From: Kitasatospora setae KM-6054 | Lineage (GTDB): Bacteria > Actinomycetota > Actinomycetes > Streptomycetales > Streptomycetaceae | Assembly (NCBI RefSeq): GCF_000269985.1 | Contig: NC_016109.1 | Span: 4,712,001 to 4,776,000 of the forward strand | Length of the DNA stretch: 64,000 nt | Direction of reading: 5' to 3' | In this document: piece by piece, positions 1 to 8,889 of the stretch | Position numbering within the stretch: position 1 is the stretch's first letter | Layout: every line of letters starts with the position of its first letter | Notes under the pieces: generated by a model | Database searches by the model: none | What the model was told of the DNA's origin: nothing | The model's input: only the letters and a program-made list of their open reading frames with translations | Program-made: the position numbers and the translations under genes

Positions 1-1091
1 TCTTCCGGATCTACCCGGTGGTCATCGCCGTCGTGGTGCTCAGCATGGTGGTGCTGCCGCGCCGCCACGGCGTCGTGGCGGCCTGGACGTACGAGCACCC
101 GCTGCTGATGCTCGCGGGCAACGGCACCATGCTGCACGAGCTGTCCGGCGTGCCCGGTGTGATCGGCGTGATGTGGACCCTCGGCTACGAGATGGTCTTC
201 TACTACTTCGCGACCGCGCTGTTCGTCCTGAACAAGCACCGCCGCAGCGCGCCGATCGCGATGGGCTTCTCCGGCGCGGCCATGCTGCTCGGCTCCTGGC
301 TGCCGCTGGGCGCGCTCTCCCACGGCACCCACGTCGGGGCCCGCAACGTGACCCTGGCCGGCCTGGTCGTGCTGGGCGCGGCCTTCGTCGCCATCTTCAG
401 CGGCCGGGCCGACCTGGCCCGCTGGGGCGGCGTGCTGCTCGGCTCGCTCGGGCTGGTGCTGGTGCTGCTCAACAGCCGGTCCGCAGGCTTCGAGACGCTG
501 ATCATCTTCGGCACGATGTTCGCCGGCACGGTGCTCTACCGCTGGGAGCACGGCCAGCTGGACGGCCTGAAGACGGCGATCTGCTGCGGGTTCGTGATCG
601 CGGCCGGCGTGCTCGCCGGGTACGAGCACGACCGCGGTGAGGCGCTGTGGCGCAGCTGGACGATGACCTGGAAGTCGTTCTCCTTCGCCTACCTGGCGGC
701 CTGGCTGCTGTTCCTGGCGGGCATGGCGCTGCGCCACCGGCGCTTCCCCAGGGCGCTGACCTGGCTGGGCACCGTCAGCTACTCGGTGTACCTGCTGCAC
801 GTCCCGCTGGTCCGGGTGATGGAGTGGGCCCTGGAGGGCCGCAAGCCGTTCACCTCCTGGACCGACCGGGGCCTGCTGACCGCGGCCTTCTTCGGCACGC
901 TGCTGCTGCTCTCGTTCCTGGCGTACCACCTGATCGAGATGCCCTTCCAGCGCCTGGGCCGCCGGCTCTCCGACGCGCTGAACCGGCGCTTCCCGCCCAG
1001 CGACGGGCCGCGGGAGACCGCTGTGCCGCCCGCGCGCGAGCCGGTGGCGCCCGGTGCCGAGCCGGTGCCGGCCGGGGTGCCCGCGGGCTGA
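1..1091 (+). CDS. Acyltransferase family 3 (OafA/YrhL-like) membrane protein, 5' truncated
   Basis: The reading frame is open from base 3 and its start lies outside the window. About 360 residues are visible, most of them hydrophobic segments typical of the acyltransferase-3 family, which transfers acetyl or other acyl groups to surface polysaccharides, antibiotics or lipids. Typical late-family features are visible: a WTLGYEMVFYY stretch near the start and an SYSVYLLHVP segment, followed by HLIEMPFQRL near the cytoplasmic C-terminus. The tail is Pro/Ala/Glu-rich and looks disordered. The acceptor cannot be told from sequence. A strong hairpin follows the stop. Confidence 0.85.
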   Translation, partial: FRIYPVVIAVVVLSMVVLPRRHGVVAAWTYEHPLLMLAGNGTMLHELSGVPGVIGVMWTLGYEMVFYYFATALFVLNKHRRSAPIAMGFSGAAMLLGSWLPLGALSHGTHVGARNVTLAGLVVLGAAFVAIFSGRADLARWGGVLLGSLGLVLVLLNSRSAGFETLIIFGTMFAGTVLYRWEHGQLDGLKTAICCGFVIAAGVLAGYEHDRGEALWRSWTMTWKSFSFAYLAAWLLFLAGMALRHRRFPRALTWLGTVSYSVYLLHVPLVRVMEWALEGRKPFTSWTDRGLLTAAFFGTLLLLSFLAYHLIEMPFQRLGRRLSDALNRRFPPSDGPRETAVPPAREPVAPGAEPVPAGVPAG

Positions 1092-1115
1092 CCGCCGGGC
1101 CGTACGGGCCCCGAA

Positions 1116-1170
1116 CGACGAACAGCAGTGCCCGGCCGGGTTCCGTGCGGCCGGGCACTGCTGCTCGTCG
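1116..1170. terminator. Strong hairpin terminator after the acyltransferase
   Basis: Arms of 23 bases (1116-1138 and 1148-1170) pair with a single A-C mismatch around a 9-base loop. It lies between convergent genes and could stop transcription from both sides. The rest of 1092-1305 shows only GC-rich repeats of GGGCCGG type and no gene. Confidence 0.85.
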
Positions 1171-1305
1171 GGCGGAAAGCCGGGGCGCGAAGCCGGGCCG
1201 GAGAGCCGGGCCGGAGAGCGGACCGTCCCGCCCGCACCGGTCTTGAGCGGGACGGGGCGCGGGCGGGACGGGGTCGGGGCGGGCCGGGGGCCCGGTGGCG
1301 GCGGG

Positions 1306-2538
1306 TCAGACGGCGGCGGCCGCCAGGTGGTCGGGGACCTCGCCGCCGCTGTCCAGGAAGTGCGTCAGCGGCAGGGTCGCGGCGCCCAGGGTGACCGCGT
1401 CGGGGCCGAGGTCGGAGAGCGTGATGGTGGTGCGCGAGCGCGGGTAGGAGAGCGCGTAGCGGGTCGCGGCCTCGTCGATCGCGGGCAGCAGCCGGGGGCC
1501 GAGCAGCAGGCCGGCCCAGCCGCCGATGACGATCCGTTCGGGGTTGAACAGGTTGACCAGGTCGGCGATGGACGCGCCGAGCAGTTCGGCGGCCTCGTCG
1601 AGCAGGGCGACGGCGCTGGGCCGCCCCTCCTCGGCGGCCCGCAGCAGTGCCGCCAGGCCGGCCTTCTCGCTGGTGCCGGCCACGGTGCCGTCCCAGCGCT
1701 CGACCAGTGCCTCGGCGCCGACGTAGGCCTCCAGGCAGCCGCGCGAGCCGCACCGGCAGGGGCGGCCGCCGACGTGCACCTTGGTGTGGCCCCACTCGCC
1801 GGCCGAGCTGGTCGCGCCGCGGAAGCGGGTGCCGTCGGCGATCACGCAGGCGCCGACGCCGGAGCCGAACAGGGCGACCACGGCGTGCCGGCTGCCGCGT
1901 CCGGCGCCGAACCACATCTCGGCCTGGCCGAGGGTCTTGGCGCCGTTGTCGACGTGCAGCGGCAGCGGGGTGTGCGCGCGGAGCATCCGGCCGAACGGGA
2001 CGGCGTCCCAGCCGAAGGTCTGGCCGTGCACGACGGTGCCGGCGCCGGCGTCGGGGCCGGTGCCCTGCTCGACGATGCCGGGGACTCCTATCCCGATGCC
2101 GAGCACGCTCTCGGCGGGCACGCCGGCCGTGGCGAGCACCTGGTCGAGGCCGCCGGCGATCATCCGGACCACCCGCTCGGGGTCGTGCGCGGCGAGCAGC
2201 GGCTGGTCGGCCGAGGCGAGTTCGGTGAGCGCGAGGTCGAACAGGGTGACCCGGACCTGGGTCTCGCCGATGTCGACGCCGACCAGGTGGGCCTGGCCGG
2301 GCGCGACCCGGAGCAGGATGCGCGGGCGGCCGCCGTCCGAGTCGACCGACCCGCACTCCTCGATCAGGCCGTCGGTGAGCAACTCGCCCGTCACATTGCT
2401 GACCGACCCGGCGCTCAGCCCGGTCGCGGTGCCCAGTTCCTGGCGGCTCAGCGGACCGTGGAAGTACAGGTGTCGCAGCAGCGTCGATCTGCTGCTCCGC
2501 CGCAGGTCACGGACGGTCTGCTTGCCTCGGGGTGTCAT
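1306..2538 (-). CDS. ROK-family transcriptional regulator
   Basis: 410 residues, the usual size for ROK repressors. An N-terminal winged helix (about residues 15-75, with SRQELGTATGLSAGSVSNV) is followed by a sugar-kinase-like ROK fold with GVDIGETQVRVTLFDL near residue 110 and a Cys-rich zinc site, CRCGSRGCLEAYVG, near residue 250. The start at 2538 is chosen because GAAGGGA lies just upstream; an in-frame extension to 2652 would run through the promoter region. It is divergent from the sugar ABC genes and very likely represses them and itself, released by a sugar or sugar phosphate. Family assignment is firm; the inducer is unknown. Confidence 0.92.
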   Translation of the reverse strand: MTPRGKQTVRDLRRSSRSTLLRHLYFHGPLSRQELGTATGLSAGSVSNVTGELLTDGLIEECGSVDSDGGRPRILLRVAPGQAHLVGVDIGETQVRVTLFDLALTELASADQPLLAAHDPERVVRMIAGGLDQVLATAGVPAESVLGIGIGVPGIVEQGTGPDAGAGTVVHGQTFGWDAVPFGRMLRAHTPLPLHVDNGAKTLGQAEMWFGAGRGSRHAVVALFGSGVGACVIADGTRFRGATSSAGEWGHTKVHVGGRPCRCGSRGCLEAYVGAEALVERWDGTVAGTSEKAGLAALLRAAEEGRPSAVALLDEAAELLGASIADLVNLFNPERIVIGGWAGLLLGPRLLPAIDEAATRYALSYPRSRTTITLSDLGPDAVTLGAATLPLTHFLDSGGEVPDHLAAAAV

Positions 2539-2580
2539 CGGTTTCCCTTCTTCGTTGCAGAATCTACGCCGTCGCGCCTC

Positions 2581-2609
2581 TTGACGTCTACTTTTCTCAG
2601 ACGTTAAAT
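2581..2609 (+). promoter_or_regulatory. Promoter of the sugar ABC operon with an embedded inverted repeat
   Basis: TTGACG (2581-2586) and TTAAAT (2604-2609) are 17 bases apart. An inverted repeat, ACGTCT (2584-2589) and AGACGT (2599-2604), sits between them and is a good candidate operator for the divergent ROK protein. On the minus strand TAGATT around 2560 could be the ROK gene's own -10. Confidence 0.6.
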
Positions 2610-2681
2610 CTCGGCGTGAAGTAAGCGGCCGTGCCTGCTTCTTCACCCCCACGAGACGACAGCCCGAGAGGGGCTCCTCCC

Positions 2682-3992
2682 ATGCGCACCCACCGGATCT
2701 CCGCCGCCCTCGCCCTGACCGCCGCCATCGTCCTGACCGCCTCCGCCTGCGGCGGCGGCGACAGCGGCGGTGGCGGCAACTCCAGCCCGAAGACCCTCAC
2801 GTACTGGGCCTCCAACCAGGGCAGCAGCCTGGAGAACGACAAGCAGGTGCTGGAGCCCGAGCTGAAGAAGTTCGAGGCGCAGACCGGCATCAAGGTCAAG
2901 CTCGAGGTCATCCCCTGGAGCGACCTGCTGAACAGAATCCTCGCCGCCACCGCGTCCGGCCAGGGCCCGGACGTGCTGAACATCGGCAACACCTGGTCCG
3001 CCTCCCTCCAGGCCACCGGCGCGCTGCTCCCGTTCGACCAGGCCGCCTTCGACAAGATCGGCGGCAAGGACCGCTTCCTGGAGTCGACCATCGCCTCGGC
3101 CGGCGCCAAGGGCAAGGACCCGGCGGCCGTCCCGCTGTACTCGATGGCGTACGGCCTCTACTACAACAAGAAGCTGTTCCAGCAGGCCGGCATCGCCAAC
3201 CCGCCGGCCACCTGGGAGGAGCTGGTCGCCGACGGCAAGAAGCTCACCTCGGGCGACAAGTACGGCCTGGCGATCGAGGGCGGCAACGTCTCGGAGAACG
3301 TCCACAACGTCTTCGCGCTCGGCATGCAGCACGGCACCGGCTTCTACGACGCCTCGGGCAAGCCGGCCTTCGACAGCCCGGAGGCGGTCGCCGCGGTCAA
3401 GCAGTACGTCGACTTCCTCGCCAACGACAAGATCGCCGCCCCGGGCAACGCCGAGTACGCCGCCAACCAGTCGGTGACCGACTTCGCCACCGGCAAGGCC
3501 GCGATGCTGATGTGGCAGTCGGCCGGCGCCAACCTCAAGTCGCACGGCATGAACCCGGACGACTACGCCGTCGTCCCGGTCCCGGCCCCGGCCGGCGCCA
3601 CCGGCGCCAAGGCCACCACCTCGATGGTCGCGGGCATCAACATGGCGGTCTTCAAGAACACCAAGAACCTCGACGGCGCGCTGAACTTCGTGAAGTTCAT
3701 GACCAGCGACGAGGAGCAGAAGACCCTCAACGGCACCTACGGCTCGCTCCCGCCGGTGAAGGCCGCGCAGTCCGACGCCGCGTTCTCCACCCCCGAGCTG
3801 CAGACCCTGGCCGGCGTCCTGGCCAAGAGCGCCGCGCCGCTCCCGCAGGTCGCCTCGGAGAGCCAGTTCGAGACGCTGATCGGCACCGCCGTGAAGAACC
3901 TGCTGGCGTCCGCCGCCGCCGGCAAGCCGGTCACCGAGGCCACGGTCAAGGACGAACTGTCCAAGGCCCAGCAGCAGATGCCCGCGAGCTGA
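2682..3992 (+). CDS. Sugar ABC transporter substrate-binding lipoprotein
   Basis: 436 residues, family 1 extracellular solute-binding protein. The N-terminus is a lipoprotein signal with lipobox LTASAC, so the mature protein would be anchored outside the membrane by its Cys. A Gly/Ser linker follows, then the maltose-binding-type fold with typical GPDVLNIGNTW and YGLYYNKKLF segments. The ATG at 2682 starts the signal peptide and follows an AGAGGGG ribosome site; a longer frame from 2631 would put extra residues before the signal. It is first in an operon with two permeases and a beta-glucosidase, suggesting beta-glucoside or oligosaccharide uptake. Confidence 0.93.
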   Translation: MRTHRISAALALTAAIVLTASACGGGDSGGGGNSSPKTLTYWASNQGSSLENDKQVLEPELKKFEAQTGIKVKLEVIPWSDLLNRILAATASGQGPDVLNIGNTWSASLQATGALLPFDQAAFDKIGGKDRFLESTIASAGAKGKDPAAVPLYSMAYGLYYNKKLFQQAGIANPPATWEELVADGKKLTSGDKYGLAIEGGNVSENVHNVFALGMQHGTGFYDASGKPAFDSPEAVAAVKQYVDFLANDKIAAPGNAEYAANQSVTDFATGKAAMLMWQSAGANLKSHGMNPDDYAVVPVPAPAGATGAKATTSMVAGINMAVFKNTKNLDGALNFVKFMTSDEEQKTLNGTYGSLPPVKAAQSDAAFSTPELQTLAGVLAKSAAPLPQVASESQFETLIGTAVKNLLASAAAGKPVTEATVKDELSKAQQQMPAS

Positions 3993-3996
3993 CGAC

Positions 3997-4989
3997 GTGC
4001 CCGAGAAAGTGATCGACCGACCGACCGCCGGTCAGGAGGCCGCCCCGCAGGGGGCGGCCCCCGCCCGCCGGCGCCTCCGCGAGAAGTTCGGGCGCGGCGC
4101 GCTGCCCTACCTGCTGCTGCTCCCGGCCCTGCTGGCCGAACTGCTGATCCACCTGGTGCCGATGGTCACCGGCATCGTGATGGCGTTCAAGCAGCTCACC
4201 CAGTTCTTCATCCGCGACTGGTCCGCCGCCCCGTGGTCCGGCTTCGACAACTTCGAGGTGGCGCTGGAGTTCAACGCCCCCGTCGGCAAGGCGCTGCTGC
4301 ACTCGTTCTGGGTGACCTGCGCGTTCACCGTGCTCTCGGTGGGCCTGTCCTGGCTGATCGGCGTCACCGCCTCGATCTTCACCCAGGACGCGTTCCGCGG
4401 CCGCGGGCTGCTGCGGGCGGCGTTCATGCTGCCGTACGCGCTGCCGGTGTTCGCGGCCGTGATCACCTGGTCGTTCATGTTCCAGCGGGACACCGGCCTG
4501 ATCAACCACGTGCTGCACGACCAGCTGCACCTGACCAGCGACAAGCCGTTCTGGCTGATCGGCGACAACAGCTTCTGGGCGCTGCTGACCGTCTCGGTCT
4601 GGAAGTCCTGGCCGTTCGCCTTCCTGACCCTCACCGCGGGCCTGCAGAACATCCCGCGCGAGCTCTACGAGGCCGCCGCGCTGGACGGCGCCGGCGTCTG
4701 GCAGCAGATCCGCCGGATCACCCTGCCGTCGCTGCGCCCGGTCAACCTGGTGCTGGTGCTGGTCCTCTTCCTGTGGACCTTCAACGACTTCAACACGCCG
4801 TTCGTGCTGTTCGGCAAGTCCGCCCCGCAGGCCGCCGACCTGATCTCGATCCACATCTACCAGTCCTCCTTCATCACCTGGAACTTCGGCCAGGGCTCGG
4901 CGATGTCCGTCCTGCTGCTGCTGTTCCTGCTGCTGGTGACCGCGGTCTACCTGTTCGCCACCAACCGCCGCCGGGGGGAAGCAGAATGA
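3997..4989 (+). CDS. Sugar ABC transporter permease (MalF type)
   Basis: 330 residues with about six membrane segments. The EAA loop that contacts the ATPase is visible as ELYEAAALDGAGVWQQIRRI near residue 222. The GTG start lies four bases after the binding-protein stop. Its 3' end overlaps the next permease by ATGA, implying coupled translation. No ATP-binding subunit is encoded nearby; in streptomycetes a shared ATPase (MsiK) commonly serves such importers, so this is the probable arrangement here by inference. Confidence 0.92.
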   Translation: MPEKVIDRPTAGQEAAPQGAAPARRRLREKFGRGALPYLLLLPALLAELLIHLVPMVTGIVMAFKQLTQFFIRDWSAAPWSGFDNFEVALEFNAPVGKALLHSFWVTCAFTVLSVGLSWLIGVTASIFTQDAFRGRGLLRAAFMLPYALPVFAAVITWSFMFQRDTGLINHVLHDQLHLTSDKPFWLIGDNSFWALLTVSVWKSWPFAFLTLTAGLQNIPRELYEAAALDGAGVWQQIRRITLPSLRPVNLVLVLVLFLWTFNDFNTPFVLFGKSAPQAADLISIHIYQSSFITWNFGQGSAMSVLLLLFLLLVTAVYLFATNRRRGEAE

Positions 4990-5828
4990 TCAACCCGCCC
5001 GCCTCCTTCCGCTGGCTGCGCCGCGTCGTGCTGCTGGTGCTGGCCGTCTTCACGCTGACCCCGGTCGCCGTGATGCTCAGCTCCTCGCTCAAGCCGCTGC
5101 GCGACGTCCAGGGCCCGTGGCGCTGGATCCCCAGCGAGCTGACCTTCCGGCCGTACGTCGACATCTGGAAGACCGTCCCGCTGGCGAAGTACTTCACCAA
5201 CTCGCTGATCGTGGCCGGCTCGGCCACCGCGCTGTCGGTGCTGATCGCGCTGCTGGCCGGCTACGCGGTGAGCCGCTACCGGTTCCGCGGCAAGAAGGTC
5301 TTCACCATCACGGTGCTGTCCACCCAGATGTTCCCCGGCATCCTGTTCCTGCTGCCGCTGTTCCTGATCTTCGTCAACATCGGCAACTCCACCGGCATCG
5401 CCCTCTACGGCAGCCGCAGCGGCCTGATCCTGACCTACCTGACCTTCTCGCTGCCGTTCTCGATCTGGATGCTGGCCGGGTACCTCGACTCCATCCCGCG
5501 CGACCTCGACGAGGCCGCCGCCGTCGACGGCTGCGGGCCGATCCGCACCCTGGTGCAGATCATCGTCCCGGCCGCCCTGCCCGGCATCATCGCGGTCGCC
5601 GTGTACGCCTTCATGACCGCCTGGGGCGAGGTGCTGTTCGCCTCCGTCATGACCAACGACCAGACCCGCACGCTGGCCGTCGGGCTCCAGGGGTACGCCA
5701 CGCAGACCGACGTCTACTGGAACCAGGTGATGGCCGCCTCGCTGGTCGTCAGCCTCCCCGTGGTCGCCGGATTCCTGCTGCTGCAGCGCTACCTGGTGGC
5801 CGGCCTGACCGCCGGTGCCGTCAAGTGA
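4986..5828 (+). CDS. Sugar ABC transporter permease (MalG type)
   Basis: 280 residues. Starts at the ATG that overlaps the upstream stop (ATGA); a much longer open frame reaching back to 4233 is a shadow of the first permease. The EAA loop reads DLDEAAAVDGCGPIRTLVQI and precedes the last two membrane helices. It pairs with the MalF-type subunit to form the translocation pore of the sugar importer. Confidence 0.92.
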   Translation: MINPPASFRWLRRVVLLVLAVFTLTPVAVMLSSSLKPLRDVQGPWRWIPSELTFRPYVDIWKTVPLAKYFTNSLIVAGSATALSVLIALLAGYAVSRYRFRGKKVFTITVLSTQMFPGILFLLPLFLIFVNIGNSTGIALYGSRSGLILTYLTFSLPFSIWMLAGYLDSIPRDLDEAAAVDGCGPIRTLVQIIVPAALPGIIAVAVYAFMTAWGEVLFASVMTNDQTRTLAVGLQGYATQTDVYWNQVMAASLVVSLPVVAGFLLLQRYLVAGLTAGAVK

Positions 5829-5885
5829 CGCACCGCTGACGAGCCGTCAGGCCGCCCGCCCCCTCACCCTCGAAAGGACCACCCC

Positions 5886-7229
5886 GTGAACCACCTCGAC
5901 GCGCTGCCGGCCAACTTCCGCTGGGGCGCCGCCACCGCCGCCTACCAGATCGAGGGCGCCGCGAGCACCGACGGCCGCGCGCCGTCGATCTGGGACACCT
6001 TCTCGCACACCCCCGGCAAGGTCGCGGGCGGCGACACCGGCGACGTGGCCTGCGACCACTACCACCGCTGGCCGCAGGACCTCGACCTGGCCGCCTCGCT
6101 CGGCCTCGACGCCTACCGCTTCTCGATCGCCTGGCCCCGGGTCGTCCCGCTCGCCGACGGCAAGGTCAACGCGGCCGGCCTCGACTTCTACGACCGGCTG
6201 GTCGACGGCATGCTGGAGCGCGGCCTCACCCCCTTCCCCACCCTCTACCACTGGGACCTCCCGCAGGCCCAGCAGGACCGCGGCGGCTGGCCCGAGCGCG
6301 CCACCGCCGAGCGCTTCGCCGAGTACGCGGCCGTGGTCGCCGAGCGCCTCGGCGACCGGGTCCGCGACTGGTGCACCCTCAACGAGCCGCTCTGCTCCTC
6401 CTGGATCGGCCACCTGGAGGGCACCATGGCCCCCGGCGTCACCGACCTGACCGCCGCCGTCCGCACCTCCTACCACCTGCACCTCGGCCACGGCCTCGCC
6501 GTCCAGGCCCTGCGCGCCGCCGTCCCCGGCGCCCGGATCGGCATCGTCAACAACCTCTCCACCATCGAGCCCGCCTCGCGCTCCGACGCCGACCTCGCCG
6601 CCGCCCTGCGCGCCGACGGCCACATCAACCGCTGGTGGCTCGACCCGGTCCTCGGCCGCGGCTACCCGCAGGACATGCTCGACCTGTACGGCGTCGAACT
6701 CCCGGTCCGCGACGGCGACCTGGAACTCATCTCGGCCCCGCTCGACTGGATCGGCCTCAACTACTACTTCCGCCAGATCGTCGCCGACGACCCCACCGGC
6801 CCGGCCCCGCACTTCCGCCAGGTCCCCGGCCCCAACCCCGAGCGCACCGCCATGGACTGGGAGGTGCACGCCCCCGGCATCGAGGAACTGCTGCTCCGCC
6901 TCACCGAGGAGTACGGCGTCCGCGAGATCTACGTCACCGAGAACGGCTCCGCCTACCGGGACACCGTCACCGCCGACGGCCGCGTCGACGACCCCGAACG
7001 CACCGCCTACCTCGAATCCCACCTCGCCGCCTGCGCCCGCGCCGTCGCCAAGGGCGCCCCGCTGGCCGGCTACTTCGCCTGGTCCCTGCTCGACAACTTC
7101 GAGTGGGCCTACGGCTACGACAAGCGCTTCGGCCTGATCCACGTCGACTACGACACCCAGGTCCGCACCCTCAAGTCCAGCGGCGAACGCTACGCCCAGC
7201 TCATCGCCGCCCACCGCGCCCGCGCCTGA
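5886..7229 (+). CDS. Family 1 glycoside hydrolase (beta-glucosidase type)
   Basis: 447 residues, full length for GH1. The acid/base Glu is in TLNEP (Glu167) and the nucleophile in YVTENG (Glu352). The substrate-site motif NFEWAYGYDKRFG is also present. No signal peptide, so it should act in the cytoplasm on sugars brought in by the upstream ABC system, releasing glucose from beta-glucosides. GTG start after GAAAGGACC. Cellobiose is a reasonable substrate by analogy with ceb loci, but those use a LacI repressor rather than ROK, so other beta-linked sugars are possible. Confidence 0.93.
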   Translation: MNHLDALPANFRWGAATAAYQIEGAASTDGRAPSIWDTFSHTPGKVAGGDTGDVACDHYHRWPQDLDLAASLGLDAYRFSIAWPRVVPLADGKVNAAGLDFYDRLVDGMLERGLTPFPTLYHWDLPQAQQDRGGWPERATAERFAEYAAVVAERLGDRVRDWCTLNEPLCSSWIGHLEGTMAPGVTDLTAAVRTSYHLHLGHGLAVQALRAAVPGARIGIVNNLSTIEPASRSDADLAAALRADGHINRWWLDPVLGRGYPQDMLDLYGVELPVRDGDLELISAPLDWIGLNYYFRQIVADDPTGPAPHFRQVPGPNPERTAMDWEVHAPGIEELLLRLTEEYGVREIYVTENGSAYRDTVTADGRVDDPERTAYLESHLAACARAVAKGAPLAGYFAWSLLDNFEWAYGYDKRFGLIHVDYDTQVRTLKSSGERYAQLIAAHRARA

Positions 7230-7329
7230 CCCCGCACCGCGCCGCACCACCGCAGGGCCCCGGAAGCACCCGCGCTCCCGGGGTCCGCGCCGTTCCGGCG
7301 CGGAAGCGGGCCGCCCGGGGCGGAGGCGG

Positions 7330-7359
7330 GTAGATTGAATCTACGTAGATGGAATCTAC
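7330..7359. promoter_or_regulatory. Two abutting 15-bp palindromes over the ATPase start
   Basis: GTAGATTGAATCTAC (7330-7344) and GTAGATGGAATCTAC (7345-7359) are head-to-tail with no gap. Each has perfect 6-bp arms around three bases. The first possible ATG of the next gene (7349) lies inside the second unit. The layout suits cooperative binding of two dimers blocking transcription or translation initiation. Confidence 0.6.
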
Positions 7360-8824
7360 CTGGAACGGGGTCGGCGTGGTCTCCTCATTCGTGGGACGCG
7401 GGACGGAGCTCGCCCTCCTGCACAAGCGCCTGGAGCGGGTGACCGGTTCGGGGAGCGGCACGGCGCTGGCGATCCGGGGCCGCCGCCAGGTCGGCAAGTC
7501 GCGTCTGGTCCAGGAGTTCTGCGACCGGGCGGCGGTCCCCTACCTGTTCTTCACCGCCACCAAGGGAGCCTCGCCGGTGGAGGCCGTGGCCGAGTTCCTG
7601 TCCGACCTGCGGGACTCCGCGCTCCCACGGGACCCGGACCTGGTGTCCGCCGTGCGCCCCGGAAGCTGGCCGGACGCGTTCCGGGTGCTGGCGGCCGCCC
7701 TGCCCGACCGGCCGTCGGTCGTCGTGATCGACGAACTGCCCTGGCTCGCCGAGCAGGACGGCCTCTTCGACGGGGCCCTGCAGACGGCGTGGGACCGGCT
7801 GCTGGCGAAACGGCCGGTCCTGCTGCTCCTGCTCGGCAGCGACCTGCACATGATGGAGCGCCTCACCGCCTACGACCGCCCCTTCTACGGCCGCGCCGAC
7901 AACCTGGTCCTGGGTCCGCTGAATCCCGCCGAGACCGGCGACGCCCTCGGCTTGGCCGCTGCCGACGCGGTCGACGCGCACCTGCTCTCGGGCGGGCTGC
8001 CGGGCGTCCTGCGGGCCTGGCCGCACGCCACGCCCGCGCTGTCCTTCCTTCGGCAGGAGTGCGCGGACCCGGCCTCCCCGCTCTTCTCCGTGCCCGAGTC
8101 CTCCCTGCTGGCCGAGTTCCCGGCACCGGACCAGGCCCGCCGCGTGCTGGAGGCGGTCGGGGGCGGGGACCGGACGCACGCCAACATCGCCGGGACGGCG
8201 GGCGGTCGCGAGGGCGCGCTGGCCTCGGGCTCGCTGTCGCCCCTGCTCCGGCGGCTGGTCGAGGAGAAACACGTCCTGGCCGTGGACGAGCCGGTCTCCA
8301 CCCGTCCGGGGAAGCCGGTCCTGTACCGCGTCGCGGACAGCAACCTCCGCTGCTACCTGGCGGTCCTGCGCAGCGCGCAGGAGCAGGTCCGACGAGGCCG
8401 GCCGGAGGCGGCCTTCCGGGTGGTGGAGCGCCGGTGGACGGCCTGGCGGGGCCGGGCCGTCGAGCCGCTGGTCCGGCAGTCCCTCGAACTGGCCGCCGCG
8501 GACGGCGCCCTGCCCTGGGAAGGGGTCGAGGCGGTCGGCGGCTGGTGGAACCGGCAGTTCGACCCGGAGCTCGACCTGGTCGGTGCCGACCGTGCCCCGG
8601 TCGCCCGGCGGGTCCACTTCGTGGGCTCCACCAAGTGGTTGCTGTCCCCCTTCGACCGCCACGACCTGGCGGCCCTCGTCCGGGCCGCTCCCCAGGTCCC
8701 GGGCTTCGACCCGGACCGCACCGGTCTGGTGGCGGCCTCGCTGTCCGGGGCCGCCCCGGACGTCGGCGCGGGGGAGGTCGACCTGGTGTGGGGGCCGGAC
8801 CGGCTGGTCGACGCCTGGCGGTGA
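7349..8824 (+). CDS. STAND-like ATPase (archaeal-type ATPase with DUF234-like C-terminus)
   Basis: 491 residues. The N-terminal ATPase domain shows a P-loop, GRRQVGKSRLV, near residue 50 and a Walker B, PSVVVIDELPWL. A middle region follows, then a C-terminal part resembling the nuclease-like DUF234 domain (WWNRQFDPELDLVG, with acidic residues). Such proteins are widespread but of unclear role; a defence or regulatory function has been suggested. The start is uncertain: ATG 7349 lies within a palindrome and has no clear ribosome site; GTG 7376 or 7391 are alternatives and would place the tandem palindromes in the leader. Monocistronic, closed by a strong terminator. Confidence 0.75.
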   Translation: MESTWNGVGVVSSFVGRGTELALLHKRLERVTGSGSGTALAIRGRRQVGKSRLVQEFCDRAAVPYLFFTATKGASPVEAVAEFLSDLRDSALPRDPDLVSAVRPGSWPDAFRVLAAALPDRPSVVVIDELPWLAEQDGLFDGALQTAWDRLLAKRPVLLLLLGSDLHMMERLTAYDRPFYGRADNLVLGPLNPAETGDALGLAAADAVDAHLLSGGLPGVLRAWPHATPALSFLRQECADPASPLFSVPESSLLAEFPAPDQARRVLEAVGGGDRTHANIAGTAGGREGALASGSLSPLLRRLVEEKHVLAVDEPVSTRPGKPVLYRVADSNLRCYLAVLRSAQEQVRRGRPEAAFRVVERRWTAWRGRAVEPLVRQSLELAAADGALPWEGVEAVGGWWNRQFDPELDLVGADRAPVARRVHFVGSTKWLLSPFDRHDLAALVRAAPQVPGFDPDRTGLVAASLSGAAPDVGAGEVDLVWGPDRLVDAWR

Positions 8825-8830
8825 GAACGG

Positions 8831-8871
8831 GGCAGGGCCCCGGGAGCATGGGATGCTCCCGGGGCCCTGCC
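8831..8871. terminator. Perfect 19-bp stem bidirectional terminator
   Basis: Arms 8831-8849 and 8853-8871 are perfectly complementary around a GGG loop. It sits exactly between the convergent ATPase and chitinase genes. Confidence 0.92.
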
Positions 8872-8889
8872 GTGGTGTTCAGCGCGGGG

